64,000 bases of DNA from an uncultured Marinobacterium sp. (lineage in GTDB: Bacteria > Pseudomonadota > Gammaproteobacteria > Pseudomonadales > Balneatricaceae): the NCBI GenBank assembly GCA_947501565.1, contig CANMWJ010000001.1, positions 1 through 64,000 of the forward strand. Direction: 5' to 3'. Under the pieces are notes generated by a model. That model was not told where the DNA came from, made no database searches, and worked only from the letters and a program-made list of their open reading frames with translations. The position numbers were made by a program, and so were the translations under genes. Below, piece by piece: positions 29,585 through 38,962 of the stretch; position 1 is the stretch's first letter, and each line of letters starts with the position of its first letter.

Positions 29585-29594
29585 GAGCAATTTC

Positions 29595-29623
29595 GTGAAA
29601 TTCTCGTGCAATTGCTGGATAAT
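29595..29623 (+). promoter_or_regulatory. Probable sigma-70 promoter of tsaD
   Basis: GTGAAA (29595-29600), 17-base spacer, GATAAT (29618-29623), about 38 bases before the tsaD start codon and back-to-back with the rpsU promoter. Confidence 0.5.
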
Positions 29624-29660
29624 AGCGCTCCCGATCATCAGTTAAAGTTTAGACAACAAA

Positions 29661-30689
29661 ATGCGTGTATTAGGAATCGAAACCTCCTGCGACGAAACCG
29701 GTGTTGCGATCTACGACAGCGAACAGGGCCTCTTAGGTGATGCTTTATATAGTCAGGTGAAGATGCATGCAGAATACGGTGGTGTCGTACCTGAGCTGGC
29801 ATCGCGAGACCACGTTCGTAAATTGATCCCGCTGATCCGCGAAACCTTCCAACAGGCTGGCCTCGAGCATGGCGATGTGGATGCGATTGCTTACACCTCC
29901 GGTCCGGGGTTGATCGGCGCATTGATGGTTGGTGCCTCAACGGGCCGCGCAATGGCGCTGGCCTGGGATAAGCCGGCGATCGCCGTACATCATATGGAAG
30001 GTCATCTGCTGGCGCCGATGCTGGAGGATGAACCGCCCGCGTTCCCGTTTGTTGCGTTGCTGGTCTCTGGTGGACACACCCAGCTTGTGCGCGTTGACGG
30101 TATCGGTCAGTACGAACTGCTGGGTGAATCCCTCGACGACGCTGCCGGTGAAGCTTTCGATAAAGCGGCTAAGATGCTGGGGCTGGATTATCCCGGTGGC
30201 CCTGAAGTGGCGCGCTGGGCTGAAAAAGGCGACGTTGGCCGTTTTAAATTCCCGCGTCCGATGACCGACCGTCCCGGTCTGGACTTCAGCTTCTCTGGTC
30301 TGAAAACCTTTACCCTGAACACCGCTAACGACCACCGTGATGCGGATGGCAATCTGGATGAGCAGACCATCGCCGATATCGCTTGTGCCTTTGAGCAGGC
30401 CGTGGTGGATACCCTGGCAATCAAATGCCGCCGCGCTCTGCAGCAAACCGGTCTGAAACAGCTGGTGATTGCTGGTGGTGTGAGTGCCAACCAGCGTCTG
30501 CGTGATCGTTTGGGGGAGATGGTGAAAAAAGAGCGTGCGGGTCTGTTTTATGCGCGTCCGCGTTTCTGTACCGATAACGGTGCCATGATAGCCTATGCCG
30601 GTTGCCAGCGCCTGATGGCCGGGCAGCGTAGCGACCTGACGATCCTTTGTAAGCCGCGCTGGCCCTTGGATACGCTCGAGTCTGTCTGA
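29661..30689 (+). CDS. tsaD: tRNA N6-threonylcarbamoyladenosine synthase subunit TsaD
   Basis: Transfers threonylcarbamoyl to A37 of ANN-decoding tRNAs, with TsaB/TsaE. 342 residues; ASKHA-fold motifs include [16 protein letters not shown], the metal-binding histidines in [19 protein letters not shown] and the C-terminal [13 protein letters not shown]. Divergent from rpsU, the classical arrangement. Confidence 0.98.
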   Translation: MRVLGIETSCDETGVAIYDSEQGLLGDALYSQVKMHAEYGGVVPELASRDHVRKLIPLIRETFQQAGLEHGDVDAIAYTSGPGLIGALMVGASTGRAMALAWDKPAIAVHHMEGHLLAPMLEDEPPAFPFVALLVSGGHTQLVRVDGIGQYELLGESLDDAAGEAFDKAAKMLGLDYPGGPEVARWAEKGDVGRFKFPRPMTDRPGLDFSFSGLKTFTLNTANDHRDADGNLDEQTIADIACAFEQAVVDTLAIKCRRALQQTGLKQLVIAGGVSANQRLRDRLGEMVKKERAGLFYARPRFCTDNGAMIAYAGCQRLMAGQRSDLTILCKPRWPLDTLESV

Positions 30690-30719
30690 TACTTGTACAG
30701 TATTTGGGGGAGCTGGTGG

Positions 30720-31307
30720 TCAGAAACGGCTTTCAGTTCCCTGCATCAGCCTGCGCAGGTTTTCCCGATGTGTAGTGATCAGCAGGATGCAGATCAGCAT
30801 TACTGGCATCAGGAGCTCGGGTGCCAGTATCCAGGCGATCAGTGGCGAAGTCAGGGCGCAGCCGATAGATGCCAGAGAGGCAATTCGGCCTATACTGATC
30901 AGGATGCCCCAGACCAGTATCTGAATGACACCCAGTGGTGGTGAAAGCGCAAGGCAGGCGCCGAGAGCAGTTGCAACTCCTTTGCCACCACGGAAGCGGC
31001 TAAAGAGTGGGTAGAGATGACCCAGCAGCGCTGCTAAGGCGCACCAAAGTGCAGTTTCCTGCGGTAACTTCAGCCAGTAGGGCAGCGATACCGCAACCCA
31101 TCCCTTGCCTATATCACCCAGTAATGTGAAGCCCGCCGCAGCGCGACTGCCGATACGCAACACGTTGCTGGCGCCAGGGTTACGCGACCCCTGTTGACGG
31201 GGATCGGCGATGCCCATAGAGTGGCACACCAATACAGCACTCGGCACTGAACCTAACAGGTAGGCAATCACTACCGTCATAGAATTCAGCAACTCGAGTT
31301 CCGGCAT
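30720..31307 (-). CDS. plsY: Glycerol-3-phosphate acyltransferase PlsY
   Basis: Acylates glycerol-3-phosphate using acyl-phosphate, the first step of phospholipid synthesis. 195 residues with five membrane helices and the three PlsY motifs: YLLGSVPSA, GSRNPGASNVLR, and the later FRGGKGVATALG. Either the ATG at 31307 or the one nine codons later (31280) may be the start. Divergent from folB with only 25 bp between the two likely start codons, so their promoters must overlap coding sequence or be very compact. Confidence 0.95.
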   Translation of the reverse strand: MPELELLNSMTVVIAYLLGSVPSAVLVCHSMGIADPRQQGSRNPGASNVLRIGSRAAAGFTLLGDIGKGWVAVSLPYWLKLPQETALWCALAALLGHLYPLFSRFRGGKGVATALGACLALSPPLGVIQILVWGILISIGRIASLASIGCALTSPLIAWILAPELLMPVMLICILLITTHRENLRRLMQGTESRF

Positions 31308-31332
31308 AGCATGATCCAGCAGGTTGAGAAGT

Positions 31333-31689
31333 ATGGATATAGTCTACATACGCGAGCTAGAAGTGGAAACGGTCATTGGAATCTACGACTGGGAGCGTGA
31401 AATCCAGCAAACGGTGAGTATCGATCTTGATATGGGAACTGACATACGTCAGGCCGCCGCCACGGAAGATGTGGAAAATACCCTTAACTATAAATCGGTA
31501 TCAGATCTGTTGATCGAGTTTGTGGGTAAAAGCGAGTTCCAGCTGGTGGAAACCATGGCCGAAGAGATTGCCGAACGTGTGATGCAAACCTTCGGCGTAC
31601 GCTGGATTCGTGTGCGAGTGGGGAAACCCGGTGCAGTGCCTGCGGCGCGTGATGTGGGTGTGATCATTGAACGGGGAGAGCGCTTCTAA
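31333..31689 (+). CDS. folB: Dihydroneopterin aldolase FolB
   Basis: Converts dihydroneopterin to hydroxymethyl-dihydropterin in folate synthesis. 118 residues from the ATG at 31333 (MDIVYIRELEVETVIGIYDW), with the conserved GIYDWERE substrate loop, ENTLNYKSV and VETMAEEIA containing catalytic Glu, and RVRVGKPGAV. A TTG three codons upstream is a less likely start. Stop overlaps the folK ATG by one base. Confidence 0.96.
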   Translation: MDIVYIRELEVETVIGIYDWEREIQQTVSIDLDMGTDIRQAAATEDVENTLNYKSVSDLLIEFVGKSEFQLVETMAEEIAERVMQTFGVRWIRVRVGKPGAVPAARDVGVIIERGERF

Positions 31690-32201
31690 TGGCGCAGATC
31701 TATGTCAGTATCGGCAGCAATCAGGATCGCAGTCGTTATATTCGAGCCTCGCTGGATGCGTTGCGGGCGGCGTTTGGCGAACTAACGTTGTCCTCGGTGT
31801 ATGAAAGTGAAGCGGTAGGTTTCTCTGGGGATAACTTTTACAACCTGGTGGCGAGTTTTGAGACGACGCTTTCTGTGGGCGACCTGTCACGTGCGCTGAA
31901 ACAGATTGAGGATGATAACGGCCGCTGTCGGCAGGGACCGAAGTTCAGTGGCCGTACGCTGGATATCGATATCCTGACTTACGATCAGTTGGTTGGTGAT
32001 ATCGACGGTGTGCAGCTGCCGCGCGACGAGATCACCAAAAACGCTTTTGTGTTGCTGCCGTTGGCAGAGATCGCCGCTGACGTGAAACATCCGGTCAACG
32101 GTGAAAGTTACGCCGCGCTATGGCAGGCGTACGACAAGTCAAAACAGTCGCTGTGGTCGGTGGACTTTAGCTGGGAGGATCAGCTGATCTCTAAGGCCTG
32201 A
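31689..32201 (+). CDS. folK: 2-amino-4-hydroxy-6-hydroxymethyldihydropteridine pyrophosphokinase FolK
   Basis: Transfers pyrophosphate from ATP to hydroxymethyl-dihydropterin, the step after FolB. 170 residues with the HPPK pattern: YVSIGSNQDRSRYI at the N-terminus, FYNLVASFET, and GRTLDIDILTYD carrying the metal-binding Asp pair. One-base overlap with folB shows a folBK operon. Confidence 0.96.
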   Translation: MAQIYVSIGSNQDRSRYIRASLDALRAAFGELTLSSVYESEAVGFSGDNFYNLVASFETTLSVGDLSRALKQIEDDNGRCRQGPKFSGRTLDIDILTYDQLVGDIDGVQLPRDEITKNAFVLLPLAEIAADVKHPVNGESYAALWQAYDKSKQSLWSVDFSWEDQLISKA

Positions 32202-32231
32202 TACCCTTCATATCCGCTTGTACAGCGCCGC

Positions 32232-32978
32232 TCAGCTATGCAACGAGCGGCCACCATCTACGGCCAAGACTTGGCCGGTTACAAAATTAGCGCCAGCCAG
32301 AAACAGTACCGCATCCGCGATATCTTGCGGCGTCCCACTTCTTTCCAGCAGTGTTTTATCCAGAACCTTCTGTTGTGCTTCATCGGATAACGCTGCGGCA
32401 GCTTCCGGCCAGAGGATCGGGCCAGGGGATACGCCGTTGATGCGTGCTTCAGGGGCCAGTTCCTTGGCGAGGGTGCGGGTCATCATCTCCAAACCGGCTT
32501 TAGCGATGGAGTAGATCGGGTAATCGGGAAGTCCGCGTTGTGCGTGGATATCCACAATGTTGATCACGGCCCCGTTGTTGCGTTTGAGAGCGTCACTCAG
32601 GTTGGCGGTCAGGAAGTAGGCTGCGCGTAGGTTGCTGTTGATCAGGTCATCCCACTGCTGTTGGGTGCTGCCGTTAAGTGGGGTGGGGTAGAAACTGGAC
32701 GCATTATTGATCAGCAGGCTCGGCGTTTGCTGCTGGTTGCGCAGGTTGATCGTCAATTGTTCGACTGCACGCATATCATTCAGGTCGGCCTGAAGCAGGG
32801 TGGCGGACTGGGAACGTTGAGTATTCAGCTCGTCGGCAAGGGCTTGGGCTTCGTCTGCAGAGCTGCGGTAGTGGATCAGCAGGTCGTAGCCAGCGCGATG
32901 CAGGGTGCGGCAGATCTCAGCGCCGATGCGGCGGGCCCCGCCGGTAACCAGTGCCAGTGGGTTCGCAGTCGCAGTCAT
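32232..32978 (-). CDS. Pteridine reductase-type short-chain dehydrogenase (FolM/PTR1-like)
   Basis: 248-residue Rossmann protein. The cofactor motif is TGGARRIG rather than TGxxxGIG, and the catalytic triad region is NIVDIHAQRGLPDYPIYSIAKAG: Asp replaces the usual SDR Ser, followed by YxxxK. That combination marks the PTR1/FolM dihydropteridine reductase group, which reduces dihydrobiopterin/monapterin and weakly dihydrofolate. Convergent with folBK, which supports a pterin role. Exact substrate unproven. Confidence 0.85.
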   Translation of the reverse strand: MTATANPLALVTGGARRIGAEICRTLHRAGYDLLIHYRSSADEAQALADELNTQRSQSATLLQADLNDMRAVEQLTINLRNQQQTPSLLINNASSFYPTPLNGSTQQQWDDLINSNLRAAYFLTANLSDALKRNNGAVINIVDIHAQRGLPDYPIYSIAKAGLEMMTRTLAKELAPEARINGVSPGPILWPEAAAALSDEAQQKVLDKTLLERSGTPQDIADAVLFLAGANFVTGQVLAVDGGRSLHS

Positions 32979-33030
32979 CGTCGTTCTCCGGTTATATCGC
33001 TTGGGTTAAAGCTGTCTTCTACGCTGTGAT

Positions 33031-34161
33031 TCAGATTCTGGAGCAGATCTCTGTGCGGCGACGCGCAATTTCTTCGCCCAGCGCTTTACCTTTGAAGCCC
33101 TCTTTTATCAGTTCCGCTGGCATCAAGGCGTTAAGTCGCTCCAGCAGAGCTTCGAAGGTATCTGCGAGCTTTTCGCTGGTGTTATCCAGGGCGCGGCAAC
33201 AGTGCAGGATGCCGACCAGTCTTTGCGGGCGTCGCAGCAGATCCAGAGCCTGGATGATCTCAAACCGTTCCGGGCCGCTAAGTTGATCAAACTGGCTGAG
33301 AGCTGTATGCCAGCGGCGGACCTGCTGGGCCTGTTCCTGCCAGGCTTTTGGCGTGCGCAGGCGCTGACAGAAATCCTGAATCTGCTCTGCAGCTTGCTCT
33401 GTGGTTTGCTGTGCTGTGGCGAGTGCCATCAGGCAACTAAATACTTCCAGCCCACCTGTGCTCAGTGGTTGTACGGCTCGCAACACTTCGTTGAGGCGTG
33501 TGCCATCAGCGTCGGAGCTGAACAGGCTCTGCCATTCAGGAAACAGCACTGCGTTGGCGCCACAGCGCTGCAACAGGTCGATGTAGGTGTAGGGGGTATC
33601 TTCCGCCAGTGCACGTTCCGTCTCTTTCCAGACGCGTTCGGCGGTGAGGTGTTCCAGCTCATCGCTTTCTGAGAGTTTGCGCATCAGTTGCAGGGTTTCA
33701 TCGGCTACCTGAAAGCCAAGATGCTCGTAGCGGGCTGCGAAGCGCGCGACGCGCAATACGCGCAGGGGGTCTTCCTCGAATGCGGGGGAGACATGGCGAA
33801 GGATGCGCTGCTCAAGATCCTGGCGACCGTGGTAGGGGTCGATGATCTCTCCCTCTTCACTCTGAGCCATGGCGTTGATGGTCAGATCGCGACGGCACAG
33901 ATCCTCCTCCAGTGTGACATCTGGCGCGGCAAAGTACTGAAACCCGGTATACCCCTTGCCTGACTTACGCTCGGTACGTGCCAGAGCGTACTCCTCGCCC
34001 GTTTTAGGGTGAATAAACACCGGGAAATCTTTGCCGACGGGCTGGAAGCCCTGTTCGAGCATCTGTTCAGCGGTAGCACCAACGACCACCCAGTCCTTGT
34101 CGTAGACCGGGAAATTCAGGAGTTGATCGCGGACAGCGCCTCCCACCAGATAGATCTGCAT
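33031..34161 (-). CDS. cca: CCA-adding tRNA nucleotidyltransferase
   Basis: Builds or repairs the 3' CCA of tRNAs. 376 residues: class II nucleotidyltransferase head (MQIYLVGGAVRDQLLNFPVY, the DxD in VYDKDWVVVG, RRDLTINAMA) and the RNA-binding neck (EDPLRVLRVARFAARY, LTAERVWKETERAL). The E. coli enzyme has an HD phosphohydrolase domain (CHDLGKG) in its C-terminal half; here the equivalent region (VFSCLMALATAQQTTE) has no HD motif and the protein is shorter, so the phosphatase/phosphodiesterase activities are probably absent. Confidence 0.95.
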   Translation of the reverse strand: MQIYLVGGAVRDQLLNFPVYDKDWVVVGATAEQMLEQGFQPVGKDFPVFIHPKTGEEYALARTERKSGKGYTGFQYFAAPDVTLEEDLCRRDLTINAMAQSEEGEIIDPYHGRQDLEQRILRHVSPAFEEDPLRVLRVARFAARYEHLGFQVADETLQLMRKLSESDELEHLTAERVWKETERALAEDTPYTYIDLLQRCGANAVLFPEWQSLFSSDADGTRLNEVLRAVQPLSTGGLEVFSCLMALATAQQTTEQAAEQIQDFCQRLRTPKAWQEQAQQVRRWHTALSQFDQLSGPERFEIIQALDLLRRPQRLVGILHCCRALDNTSEKLADTFEALLERLNALMPAELIKEGFKGKALGEEIARRRTEICSRI

Positions 34162-34183
34162 CCGATATGCTCTCGTTCAGCTT

Positions 34184-34501
34184 TTACTTTTCACACTGTT
34201 CCGGGAAGTCGACACGCCAGGCTTCGTAACCGCCGTTGACGCTGTAGACCTCATCGAAACCCTGATGTGCTAAGAACTGCGCGGCCGACTGGCTGCTGAT
34301 CCCGTGGTAGCAACAAACCAGCAGGGGTTTATCCATATCGGTTTCTTGCAGGAACTGGTGCAGGTTATCGTTATTGAGGTTCACTGCGCCGGGCATATGG
34401 CCCGCCAGATAACTCTGTTGGTCGCGAATGTCGGCGACAATGGCATCCTGCTTCAGCAGCTCTTCGGCCTGCGTGGTGGAGATACAGTTTATTTGATCCA
34501 T
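34184..34501 (-). CDS. glpE: Rhodanese-domain protein, GlpE-like thiosulfate sulfurtransferase
   Basis: 105-residue single rhodanese domain: VADIRDQQSYLAGHMPGAVN, active-site loop CCYHGISSQ with the persulfide-forming Cys, and VYSVNGGYEAWR. This length and loop match GlpE, which transfers sulfur from thiosulfate to cyanide or thioredoxin in vitro. Sits between apaH and cca, same strand. Confidence 0.9.
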   Translation of the reverse strand: MDQINCISTTQAEELLKQDAIVADIRDQQSYLAGHMPGAVNLNNDNLHQFLQETDMDKPLLVCCYHGISSQSAAQFLAHQGFDEVYSVNGGYEAWRVDFPEQCEK

Positions 34502-34528
34502 TGGATTACCTTTACGACAAATGTTCGA

Positions 34529-35350
34529 TTAGACGTCGCGACGCAGAATGGCACAGGAGCAGCTGAATAGTGCTCTGTCCTCCAGTCGCATCGCGGTGAG
34601 CTGATTACCCCAGATACAACCGGTATCCAGCGCGAATACGTTGTCACTCTCTGCGTAGCCCTCAAGCGCCGCCCAGTGGCCAAAAAGAATCGGGTAGCGG
34701 TCCGCTTTTCGTTCGTGGTGAAACCACGGCTGGAAACCTTCCGGTTGAGTGTCCAGGCCACCTTTGGCTTTGAGCTCCAGTGTGCCCGCGTCGTCGCAGA
34801 AGCGCATTCGGGTAAAGTAGTTGGTGATCAGGCGCAGGCGGTCCCAGCCGGTCAGCTCCGGGTGCCAGCGGTCTGGCTGATTGCCATACATGTTGGCGAA
34901 ATACTCTTCAGCCAGTTCGCTCTGTAAAACCTCTTCGACCTCTTTTGCGCGCTTACGTGCGGTTTTCAGCGACCAGGCGGGTGGAATCCCCGCGTGCACC
35001 ATGGCATAACCCAGTTCTTTATCCACAGCCAGCAGTGGCTGGTGGCGTAGCCAGTGCATCAGCTCTTCCCGGTCGGGTGCATCCAGAATCGCTTGTAGGG
35101 TGTCACTGCGGCGCTGGTGGGTTTTGCCGTAATGTACAGCGAGCAGATGGAGGTCGTGATTGCCCAGTACGATGGTGGCGCGTTCGCCCAGTTCTTTAAG
35201 AAACCTCAGTGTGTCCAGCGAGTTGGGGCCACGGTTGACCAGATCGCCAGCGATCCAGAGCCGGTCTGCATCGCTGAACTCAATCTGTTCCAGCAGTTGC
35301 TGCAGTTGGTCGTAACAACCCTGTATATCTCCAATCGCATAGGTAGCCAT
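34529..35350 (-). CDS. apaH: Symmetrical bis(5'-nucleosyl)-tetraphosphatase ApaH
   Basis: Hydrolyses Ap4A to two ADP and removes Np4-type RNA caps. 273 residues with metallophosphatase motifs YAIGDIQGCYDQL, WIAGDLVNRGP and VLGNHDLHLLAV; later HAGIPP and the ILFGHWAAL His. Downstream of apaG in a conserved cluster. Confidence 0.97.
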   Translation of the reverse strand: MATYAIGDIQGCYDQLQQLLEQIEFSDADRLWIAGDLVNRGPNSLDTLRFLKELGERATIVLGNHDLHLLAVHYGKTHQRRSDTLQAILDAPDREELMHWLRHQPLLAVDKELGYAMVHAGIPPAWSLKTARKRAKEVEEVLQSELAEEYFANMYGNQPDRWHPELTGWDRLRLITNYFTRMRFCDDAGTLELKAKGGLDTQPEGFQPWFHHERKADRYPILFGHWAALEGYAESDNVFALDTGCIWGNQLTAMRLEDRALFSCSCAILRRDV

Positions 35351-35447
35351 GGACGGTTCCGGTGTATGAAGGTGGATGATGTGGCGATAGTATCAGACGT
35401 GGCCAAAACCAGCATGCCGGATCAAGGCCACGTCGTTGTCTGAAGAT

Positions 35448-35834
35448 TTAGTGCAGGGCGTTGGGTGTTGCCAGGGTGAATGGATTGATCGGCGCATTGA
35501 AGGTTTCACCGTCATCACAGCGCATCTCATAATGCCCCTGCATGCTGCCGACGTTGGTCGCCAGCACGGTACCGCTGGTATAGCTGTAACTGTCTTCAGG
35601 CGCGATGATCGGTTGTTCACCCACTACGCCCTCACCCTCGACTTCCTGCGAGTGTTCGTTGCCATCAACAATCAGCCAGCGGCGACTGATTAACTGTACC
35701 GGCTGGTCGCTATGGTTGGTGATGGTGATGTGATAGGAGAACACAAAACGTTTGCTGTCCGGATCCGATTGCTCGGCCAGATAGTTCGTTTCTACCTGTA
35801 TCTGGATGTTCTCTTCCAGGTTTTCGATCTGCAT
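35448..35834 (-). CDS. apaG: ApaG protein (Co2+/Mg2+ efflux-associated fold)
   Basis: 128-residue beta-sandwich (fibronectin-like) protein with the family pattern FVFSYHITITNHSDQPVQL, RRWLIVDGN and the glycine-rich MQGHYEM near the end. ApaG is linked to divalent cation tolerance genetically; its biochemistry is unclear. Starts nine bases after rsmA. Confidence 0.95.
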   Translation of the reverse strand: MQIENLEENIQIQVETNYLAEQSDPDSKRFVFSYHITITNHSDQPVQLISRRWLIVDGNEHSQEVEGEGVVGEQPIIAPEDSYSYTSGTVLATNVGSMQGHYEMRCDDGETFNAPINPFTLATPNALH

Positions 35835-35843
35835 AGACTGTGA

Positions 35844-36659
35844 TTAACCGTTTTTCTTCTTCTGCTGATAGAGATAGTCGCTGATACGAACAAATTGCTC
35901 AAGTGTCAGGCGTTCCGGGCGTAGGCCAGGATCGATCTCCAGAGCTTCCAGTTCATCACCGCTCATCATCGGTTTCATGTTGTTACGTAGGGTCTTACGA
36001 CGCTGGCTGAAGGCGGTGCGAACCACCGTTTTCAGGGTTTCGACATCCTGCGCTTCAAATGGCAGGGTTTCGTAAGGTGTCAGGCGAATAATCGCGGAAT
36101 CTACCTTCGGTGCCGGATCAAATGCACTCGGTGGCACGATGAAGAGTGGCTCAACCTGGCAGTAGTACTGGGTCATGATCCCCAGTCGACCGTAGTTGTT
36201 TTCACCAGGCCCCGCTGCCATGCGGTCGACCACCTCTTTCTGCAGCATGAAATGCATATCCTGAATACGCCCGGCATGACTCAGCAAATGGAAGATCAGC
36301 TGGGTGGAGATGTTGTAGGGCAGGTTACCCACAACGCGCAGTCGGCGGTCATCCTCGCACAGGGTAGCAAAATCAAACTTCATCGCATCGGTTTCGAAGA
36401 TGCGGAACTTGTCACCGTAACGGAAGAACTTGGTGCGCAGTATCGGCGGCAGGTCGCGGTCAAGCTCGATTGCATCCAGCGCACCGGCTTCGGCCAGCAG
36501 CTCCTCAGTCAGGGCGCCCAGGCCCGGGCCGATCTCAACCAGGTGATCTGATTCGTGGGGTGCGATAGCACGAATAATACGGCGGATCACGCCATGATCG
36601 TGCAAAAAGTTTTGCCCGAAACGTTTGCGGGCTTTGTGCATAGCAGGTTTTTTGCTCAT
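35844..36659 (-). CDS. rsmA: 16S rRNA dimethyladenosine transferase RsmA (KsgA)
   Basis: Dimethylates the two adjacent adenines in helix 45 of 16S rRNA. 271 residues; N-terminus HKARKRFGQNFLHD, SAM site VEIGPGLGALTE, catalytic NLPYNISTQ and the C-terminal helical domain with FSQRRKTLRN. Five bases after pdxA, same strand. Confidence 0.98.
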   Translation of the reverse strand: MSKKPAMHKARKRFGQNFLHDHGVIRRIIRAIAPHESDHLVEIGPGLGALTEELLAEAGALDAIELDRDLPPILRTKFFRYGDKFRIFETDAMKFDFATLCEDDRRLRVVGNLPYNISTQLIFHLLSHAGRIQDMHFMLQKEVVDRMAAGPGENNYGRLGIMTQYYCQVEPLFIVPPSAFDPAPKVDSAIIRLTPYETLPFEAQDVETLKTVVRTAFSQRRKTLRNNMKPMMSGDELEALEIDPGLRPERLTLEQFVRISDYLYQQKKKNG

Positions 36660-36664
36660 CAGAA

Positions 36665-37660
36665 TCAGGTCTTCGGTTGTCGGTTTGCGGCCATGGATGC
36701 CGCGTAGTCGATTGCTGTCAGGAGACTGCCTTCATGTGCATTACCGGTACCGGCCAGATCCAGAGCGGTGCCGTGGTCGACAGAGGTGCGGATAATGGGC
36801 ATGCCCAGCGTAATGTTCACTGCCTGACCAAATCCCTTGTATTTCAGCACCGGTAGTCCTTGGTCGTGGTACATGGCCAGGGCCGCATCTGCATCCGCCA
36901 GGTACTTTTCGGTGAACAGGGTGTCGGCGGGCAGCGGGCCGCTGAGGTTCATGCCTTCGGCACGCAGCTCATCCAGGACCGGTTCGATCACGTCGATCTC
37001 TTCCCGCCCCATATGTCCGCCTTCACCTGCGTGTGGATTCAGGCCTGCCACCAGGATGTGAGGGTTGGCGATGCCGAAATCGTTGCATAGGTCTTTGTGC
37101 AGTACCTGCAGTACTTCGCGCAGCAGTTGCGGCGAAATGGCGTCGGCGATTTCGCGTAACGGCAGGTGGGTGGTCACCAGTGCGACGCGCAGGCCTTCTG
37201 TGGCGAGCATCATCACCACTTTGGAGGTGTTGGTCAGCTCTTCCAGAAATTCGGTGTGGCCGCTGAATGGGATCCCCGCATCGTTGATCACCCCTTTATG
37301 TACCGGGGCGGTTACCAGTGCGTCGAAGCTTCCATCTAAACAGCCCTCGGCGGCGATGCGCAGGGTTTCCAGTACGTAGGGACCATTGGCTGGATTCAGC
37401 TCACCGGTGACTGCTGGGGCTGCCAGCGTAACCGGGTAAACGGTCAGGCTGCCTTTAGGCGTGGCCTGCGGTTTACGCTCAGCGGAGTAGGTCTGGATTG
37501 TCAGTGGCAAGCCCAGCGCCTCAGCCCGCTGCTGAAGCAGGTCAGGATCGGCGATCACCACCAGTTCATGATCGTGGCCCTGCTGTGCGATCTGAATACA
37601 GAGGTCGGGGCCGATACCGGCAGGTTCACCTGCGGTAACGGCCAGTCGGAGTATGCTCAA
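36665..37660 (-). CDS. pdxA: 4-hydroxythreonine-4-phosphate dehydrogenase PdxA
   Basis: NAD-dependent step of pyridoxal phosphate synthesis. 331 residues with [26 protein letters not shown], metal-binding His residues in FSGHTEFL and [10 protein letters not shown], and the C-terminal [15 protein letters not shown]. Twelve bases after surA, in the lptD-surA-pdxA-rsmA-apaG-apaH cluster. Confidence 0.97.
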   Translation of the reverse strand: MSILRLAVTAGEPAGIGPDLCIQIAQQGHDHELVVIADPDLLQQRAEALGLPLTIQTYSAERKPQATPKGSLTVYPVTLAAPAVTGELNPANGPYVLETLRIAAEGCLDGSFDALVTAPVHKGVINDAGIPFSGHTEFLEELTNTSKVVMMLATEGLRVALVTTHLPLREIADAISPQLLREVLQVLHKDLCNDFGIANPHILVAGLNPHAGEGGHMGREEIDVIEPVLDELRAEGMNLSGPLPADTLFTEKYLADADAALAMYHDQGLPVLKYKGFGQAVNITLGMPIIRTSVDHGTALDLAGTGNAHEGSLLTAIDYAASMAANRQPKT

Positions 37661-37672
37661 TCTGGGACCTAT

Positions 37673-38962
37673 TTACTCTTTGATCTCGATGTAGGCCTGC
37701 GATTGGATCTCACGCATCCAGTTGCTCAGCTCTTCGTTGAAACGGCGTTTTCGGATGGCGTTACGGGCCTGGTTTTCCAGCATCTCGCTGCCGACATCTT
37801 CGGTGCGACGATCACTAACGCGCAGAATGTGCCAACCAAAACGGGATTTGAATGGCTCTGAGGTCTGGCCGATCGGGGTGCTATCCATCACCTGCTGGAA
37901 CTCCGGCACCATCTGTCCGTCCTGAGTCCAACCCAGCTTGCCACCTTCGGAACCGCTGGCCGGATCGTCGCTGTACTCTTTTGCCAACTGTTCAAAGCTT
38001 TCGCCCTGGCTCAGGCGTTGAGCCAGCTCGTTTATCTTGCGACGGGTCTGTGCCGGGTTACGGATCTCGGTTGTTTTCAGCAGGATATGGCTGACCTGGG
38101 TTTTCTCGATCAGCATCTTGTCGCCGCCGCGCTTGTTTTTCACCTGCACGATGTGGAAACCGCCCGGCGTACGGATCGGTGAGGAGATAAAGCCAATCAT
38201 GGTGTCTTTCAGTACTGAGCTGAACTGGCGTGGCAGTTCGTTCAGTTTGCGCCAGCCCAGATCACCACCCTTCAGCGCGTTGGGCGCATTGGAGTAGGCA
38301 ATGGCTGCCTGGCTGAAGTCGCCGCCTTCACGCAGTTCATTGTACAGTGCGCGGGCTTTCTGCTCCGCTTCCTGAATCTGGGCAGGGGATGCCTGGTTCG
38401 GAACTGCAAACAGTATGTTGCTCAGGTGGTATTCCGGGTGGGCTTTGGCTTTCCCCTCTTCCGAGTCCATGTAGTTGCGCAGGTCCTGCTCAGTTACGCG
38501 GATACGTCGGTTGACCAGACCGCGCTGGACCTGAGAGATCAGCAGTTCACGGCGGATCTGTTCGCGTACAGCATCAAAGCTGCGTCCGTCGCGCTCCATG
38601 GAGTCGCGGAACTGATCCAGAGTTAGTTTGTTCTGCTGGGCGATATTCTCCAGCGCCAGTGCCAGCTGCCGGTCGGAGATACGGATGCCCTGCTGTTGCG
38701 CGATCTGTAGCTGCAGACTGTCGAGAATCAGGCGGTCAAGTACCTGCTTTTTCAGGATGCTTTGCGCTGGCATCCGGGTACCGCGTTTACGCAGCTGTTC
38801 GGTCACCATCGCCATACGGGCATTGAGTTCGCTTTCCAGTACCACACCGTCGTTAACGATCGCTACGACGCGATCCAGTGGAATCTCTTTCGCACTGACG
38901 CAGAAAGATAACAGAGTACCTGCAAATGCTGTGGAAATCAGCTTGCCGAGCTTAGTATTCAT
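37673..38962 (-). CDS. surA: Periplasmic chaperone/peptidyl-prolyl isomerase SurA
   Basis: Escorts unfolded outer-membrane proteins, including LptD, to the BAM complex. About 429 residues from MNTKLGKLISTAFAGTLLSF: signal peptide ending near VSAKEIPLD, the N-terminal chaperone domain (RVVAIVNDGVVLESELNARM) and two parvulin domains (GGDLGWRKLNELP and EGGKLGWTQDGQMVPEF). The ATG at 38962 is chosen because it gives a compact signal peptide; ATGs at 38971 and 38998 are alternatives. The start overlaps the lptD 3' end, implying coupling. Confidence 0.95.
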   Translation of the reverse strand: MNTKLGKLISTAFAGTLLSFCVSAKEIPLDRVVAIVNDGVVLESELNARMAMVTEQLRKRGTRMPAQSILKKQVLDRLILDSLQLQIAQQQGIRISDRQLALALENIAQQNKLTLDQFRDSMERDGRSFDAVREQIRRELLISQVQRGLVNRRIRVTEQDLRNYMDSEEGKAKAHPEYHLSNILFAVPNQASPAQIQEAEQKARALYNELREGGDFSQAAIAYSNAPNALKGGDLGWRKLNELPRQFSSVLKDTMIGFISSPIRTPGGFHIVQVKNKRGGDKMLIEKTQVSHILLKTTEIRNPAQTRRKINELAQRLSQGESFEQLAKEYSDDPASGSEGGKLGWTQDGQMVPEFQQVMDSTPIGQTSEPFKSRFGWHILRVSDRRTEDVGSEMLENQARNAIRKRRFNEELSNWMREIQSQAYIEIKE

